DNA from: Chitinivorax tropicus
GTDB lineage: Bacteria; Pseudomonadota; Gammaproteobacteria; Burkholderiales; SCOH01
Assembly (NCBI RefSeq): GCF_014202905.1
Contig: NZ_JACHHY010000002.1
Coordinates: forward strand, 1-64,000
DNA length: 64,000 bases
Direction of reading: 5' to 3'
In this document: positions 61,229-64,000 of the stretch, one piece after another
How positions within the stretch are numbered: position 1 is the first letter of the stretch
Layout: each line of letters opens with the position of its first letter
Notes under the pieces: generated by a model
Database searches by the model: none
What the model saw: the letters and a program-made list of their open reading frames with translations, nothing else
What the model was told of the DNA's origin: nothing
Program-made: the position numbers and the translations under genes

Positions 61229-61480
61229 CTATCTTATACAGGTTGGGGCACTACAACGCTTTTCAAGGCGTCGGGACAAACCCGAGGTGGACAATCGTCG
61301 ATACAGTGTATTCCGACTGATACCCAGCCGTCTTGCCACCTCAGAAAGATTGTCATCGTGCCGACAGGCATCTTGGCACAAAGGCATGTGGGGCATGATG
61401 ATCCACCCAATGAAATATCTGCCGCTGGCGAGCAGGGCCAGCGTCCAGACATTATCGTCGTTGGGTGTTGTCGATGGTAT
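61229..61480 (-). pseudogene. Fis-type helix-turn-helix remnant in frame with sixA
   Basis: The frame continues after the sixA TAA for 83 more codons and contains HDDNLSEVARRLGISRNTLY followed by RRL, a strong Fis-type DNA-binding helix-turn-helix, ending soon after. An ATG at 61396 could start a 55-residue protein, but its Shine-Dalgarno is weak. It is probably the leftover C-terminus of a sigma-54 activator or Fis-like regulator, or an orphan HTH protein. Confidence 0.5.
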
Positions 61481-61939
61481 TTACAGCATCTCTGGCGACA
61501 TCGCTACCTTCAACACCGTCTGGTCGGCTTGGTCTCGGATGCGATGGCTAATCCACCAGACGGCACCTTTGCGAATGCTCCAGCAAGAAGCATCGCCCGC
61601 CAGCAGGAAGGAGGCAACCTCACCCAGTGTGGGTTGGTGACCGACGATGACAACCGCCTGGCGACCATCCGGCCAGTCGGCTGCTGTCAGCAGGTTGGCA
61701 AACCCGCTATCCGGGTTGAGTTCCGGCAATACTTTGTAATGGCTGGTCAGCGCGCGGGCGGTCAACTGTGCACGGGCGGCCTGACTGGTCAAGACAATAT
61801 GATCGTCTGGCAAGCGCTCGCGCAGCCATGCCGCCATTTTCTCCGCTTGTTTGACACCTTTTGGGGTGAGCAATCGCTGCAGGTCGTCGCCATTGGTGCG
61901 TTCTTCTGCATCGGCATGTCGCCACAGGATCAAATCCAT
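61481..61939 (-). CDS. sixA: Phosphohistidine phosphatase SixA
   Basis: A 152-residue histidine phosphatase with the catalytic RHG-like motif at Arg7-His8 (LWRHADAEER), then SQAARAQLTARAL and the second His in VGHQPTLGEV. SixA removes phosphate from phosphohistidine, in E. coli acting on the nitrogen PTS protein NPr and on ArcB. The nearby EI-HPr-EIIA cluster makes a PTS target plausible. Confidence 0.93.
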   Translation of the reverse strand: MDLILWRHADAEERTNGDDLQRLLTPKGVKQAEKMAAWLRERLPDDHIVLTSQAARAQLTARALTSHYKVLPELNPDSGFANLLTAADWPDGRQAVVIVGHQPTLGEVASFLLAGDASCWSIRKGAVWWISHRIRDQADQTVLKVAMSPEML

Positions 61940-62046
61940 AGGGTATCCTCGCGAGGTATCACGCTATTCCATGCAGCCATACACCTTGTCTTGCTGCATA
62001 GGGTGTTCAAAGACTGTACCGATCGGTCAGCCCGTGAATGGCAGGC

Positions 62047-64000
62047 TCAGGTGGAAAGCTCAGCCAGAAGCGTTTGCTGGGCAGACCGCTCTTTGCCGGC
62101 GCGCGCAGTTTTGCGGCGATAGCTGCCATCCGGCTCCATTTCCCAGGCTCGGACGTTGTCAACCAAGTAAGGCCTCAAGCCTTCGCGGATCACGCGTCGC
62201 TTGACCTTATTGTCGAGGATCGGAAAAGCGACCTCGATCCGTCCAAACAGGTTGCGGGCCATCCAGTCGGCACTAGCTAGATATAGATCTTCTTGCTTGT
62301 CGTTGTGGAAATACCAGACTCGGGTGTGTTCGAGAAAACGGCCAATGACCGAGCGGACGTTGATGTTTTCCGACAGGCCGGGCACCCCGGGTCGAAGCGC
62401 GCAAACGCCACGAATGATCAGGTGAATCTTCACGCCGGCCTGCGATGCCTTGTACAGCAGGTCGATCACCTTGGGCTCAAGCAGGGAGTTCATCTTGGCG
62501 ATGATGGACGCGGGCCGTCCGGCTTTGGCGATATTGATTTCGTTGTTGATTGCCAGGGCCAGGCGATCAAACATGGTGAAAGGGGATTGCCAGAGCCGTT
62601 TCAACTCGCTGGCATGACCCAGGCCAGTCAGCTGCAGAAAAACATCATTCACATCGGCGCAAATCGACTCGTTGCAGCTGAACAGACCAAAATCAGTGTA
62701 CAGCTTAGTCGTTCTCGGATGGTAATTACCCGTTCCCAGATGCACATAGCGGCGGAGGCGGTCGCTCTCACGGCGCACGATCATCAACATCTTGGCGTGC
62801 GTCTTATAGCCGACCACACCATACACCACATGCGCTCCCACCTCTTCCAGCTTAGCCGCCCAGTTGATATTGGCCTCTTCATCAAACCGAGCCATCAACT
62901 CCACGACGGCAGTCACTTCCTTACCCGCACGGGCGGCGGCAATCAATGCTTCCATCAAGGCCGAATCAGTACCTGTGCGGTAGACGGTCATCTTGATGGC
63001 AACAACATGTGGGTCACTGGCCGCAGCCTGCAACAGCTCGATAACCGGGCTGAAGGACTGGAATGGATGGTGGAGCAATATGTCACCATGCCTGATGGCC
63101 GAGAAGATGTCCGGTACCAGCTTGAACTCTTTCGGCTCAGAGGGGATAAATGGCGGGAATTTCAGGTCTGGCCGGTCTACCTTGTCTGGCACATTCATCA
63201 ATCGAACCAGATTGACCGGGCCATCGACGCGGTACAGGTCTTCTGGTGCAAGCTCGAATTGCTCCAGCAGAAATTCGATGATGTGTGCTGGGGTGTTGTC
63301 CGCCACTTCCAAGCGCACGGCATTGCCAAACTGGCGATGCACCAGCTCGCCTTGTAATGCCACACGCAGATCTTTCATCTCTTCTTCATCAACGGACAGA
63401 TCCGTATCACGCGTCACGCGGAACTGATAACACCCATTGACTGACATGCCGTTGAAAAGCTCGTCAACGTGCGCATGCAATATCGATGACAGGAAAACAA
63501 AGCCGAAACTGGCCCCAGAGATTTCTCGTGGCATCAGGATCACACGCGGCAGGATACGTGGCGCCTGGACGATGGCGATACGTGACTCCCGGCCAAAGGC
63601 ATCCCGACCATCCAGCTCCACCACGAAATTCAGGCTCTTATTGAGCACGCGTGGAAAGGGGTGGGATGGGTCAAGGCCAATGGGGGTCAGGATGGGTGCC
63701 AGCTCGCGAAAGAAAAATTCGCGTACCCACGCCTTCTGCTCGTCGTTCCAGTGAATGCGGCGGATGAAGTGGATATCCTGCTCGGCCAAGGCGGGCATCA
63801 GCACATGCTGCAGCACCCGGTATTGCTTGGCGACGATGTCGTGTACCTCACGGCAGACCAGGGCAAATTGCTGCCGAAGCGTGAGGCCATCAGGCCCGAT
63901 CAGATCAGGGTTCGCCCGTATGCTTTCCTTCAGCGAAGCCACACGGACTTCAAAAAACTCATCCAGATTGCTGGAAACGATACACAGGAATTTCAGCCGT
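62047..64000 (-). CDS. ppk: Polyphosphate kinase 1, 5' end outside the window
   Basis: At least 650 residues of PPK1; the frame stays open to the window edge, where SSNLDEFFEVRVASLKESIR is the conserved N-terminal start of the head domain. Motifs of the catalytic domains include YRTGTDSALMEALIAAARAG, GYKTHAKMLMIVRRES with an active His, the RRYVHLGTGNYHPRTTKLYT region and HNDKQEDLYLASADWMARNL. The enzyme makes polyphosphate from ATP at the inner membrane. It lies upstream of sixA in the same direction. Confidence 0.96.
   Translation of the reverse strand, partial: RLKFLCIVSSNLDEFFEVRVASLKESIRANPDLIGPDGLTLRQQFALVCREVHDIVAKQYRVLQHVLMPALAEQDIHFIRRIHWNDEQKAWVREFFFRELAPILTPIGLDPSHPFPRVLNKSLNFVVELDGRDAFGRESRIAIVQAPRILPRVILMPREISGASFGFVFLSSILHAHVDELFNGMSVNGCYQFRVTRDTDLSVDEEEMKDLRVALQGELVHRQFGNAVRLEVADNTPAHIIEFLLEQFELAPEDLYRVDGPVNLVRLMNVPDKVDRPDLKFPPFIPSEPKEFKLVPDIFSAIRHGDILLHHPFQSFSPVIELLQAAASDPHVVAIKMTVYRTGTDSALMEALIAAARAGKEVTAVVELMARFDEEANINWAAKLEEVGAHVVYGVVGYKTHAKMLMIVRRESDRLRRYVHLGTGNYHPRTTKLYTDFGLFSCNESICADVNDVFLQLTGLGHASELKRLWQSPFTMFDRLALAINNEINIAKAGRPASIIAKMNSLLEPKVIDLLYKASQAGVKIHLIIRGVCALRPGVPGLSENINVRSVIGRFLEHTRVWYFHNDKQEDLYLASADWMARNLFGRIEVAFPILDNKVKRRVIREGLRPYLVDNVRAWEMEPDGSYRRKTARAGKERSAQQTLLAELST

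Noticed and set aside
62293-63357. 354-codon plus-strand frame opposite ppk
   Set aside because: Antisense to polyphosphate kinase; no start signal and no motif.

Overview
The window looks like chromosomal DNA of a free-living Gram-negative proteobacterium, most likely a betaproteobacterium (Neisseriales or Burkholderiales type). Signs of this are a proteobacterial-type gshA with gshB, an EIIA(Man)-HPr-EI cluster without a sugar permease, a coiled-coil gene-zapA-6S RNA-fau block, an LPS core/O-antigen locus with msbA, and an HU protein with a Lys/Ala tail. GC content is high in genes and falls in several promoter regions. I cannot place the genus. No rRNA, tRNA, CRISPR array or complete mobile element was seen.

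Layout. 0-4 kb: an IS481-type transposase scrap, a sigma-54 activator with a GNAT gene, HU, and an unknown gene. 4-6.3 kb: a sulfide/persulfide module (ETHE1-like hydrolase, BigR-like ArsR repressor, two YeeE/YedE-type membrane proteins). 6.5-9.5 kb: a CreA-like protein, a YcaQ/AlkX-type DNA glycosylase behind a textbook LexA box, and an SDR enzyme. 9.9-12.7 kb: a PAAR - VRR-NUC effector - DUF3396 immunity module of type VI secretion, with overlapping start and stop codons. 12.9-18.8 kb: an acyltransferase, a lipoprotein 3-hydroxybutyrate-oligomer hydrolase and an acyl-CoA ligase. 19-26.8 kb: dinB, a multi-PAS histidine kinase, glpR/glpK and an ArsR regulator. 27.5-39.3 kb: a leucine/valine-type dehydrogenase, a fatty acid hydroxylase family protein, the zapA-ssrS-fau block, a periplasmic binding protein, MipA, EVE, TauE, prolyl aminopeptidase, GNAT, GST, a glycine-zipper protein and a transglutaminase-like protein. 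39.3-51.7 kb: the LPS locus (three GT9, four GT4, one GT2, an O-antigen ligase, MsbA). 51.7-64 kb: ptsI, ptsH, EIIA(Man), apbE, gshB, a binding-protein-like gene, an M20 peptidase, gshA, sixA and the 3' part of ppk.

The most interesting unexplained parts are not classic genes. A sigma-54 promoter and a strong Rho-independent terminator bracket about 480 bp of hairpin-rich DNA with no recognisable protein (59315-59813). A terminated small transcript or small hydrophobic ORF lies directly upstream of dinB. A 17-bp perfect inverted repeat sits between glpR and glpK. A Fis-type helix-turn-helix reading frame continues in frame past the sixA stop codon.
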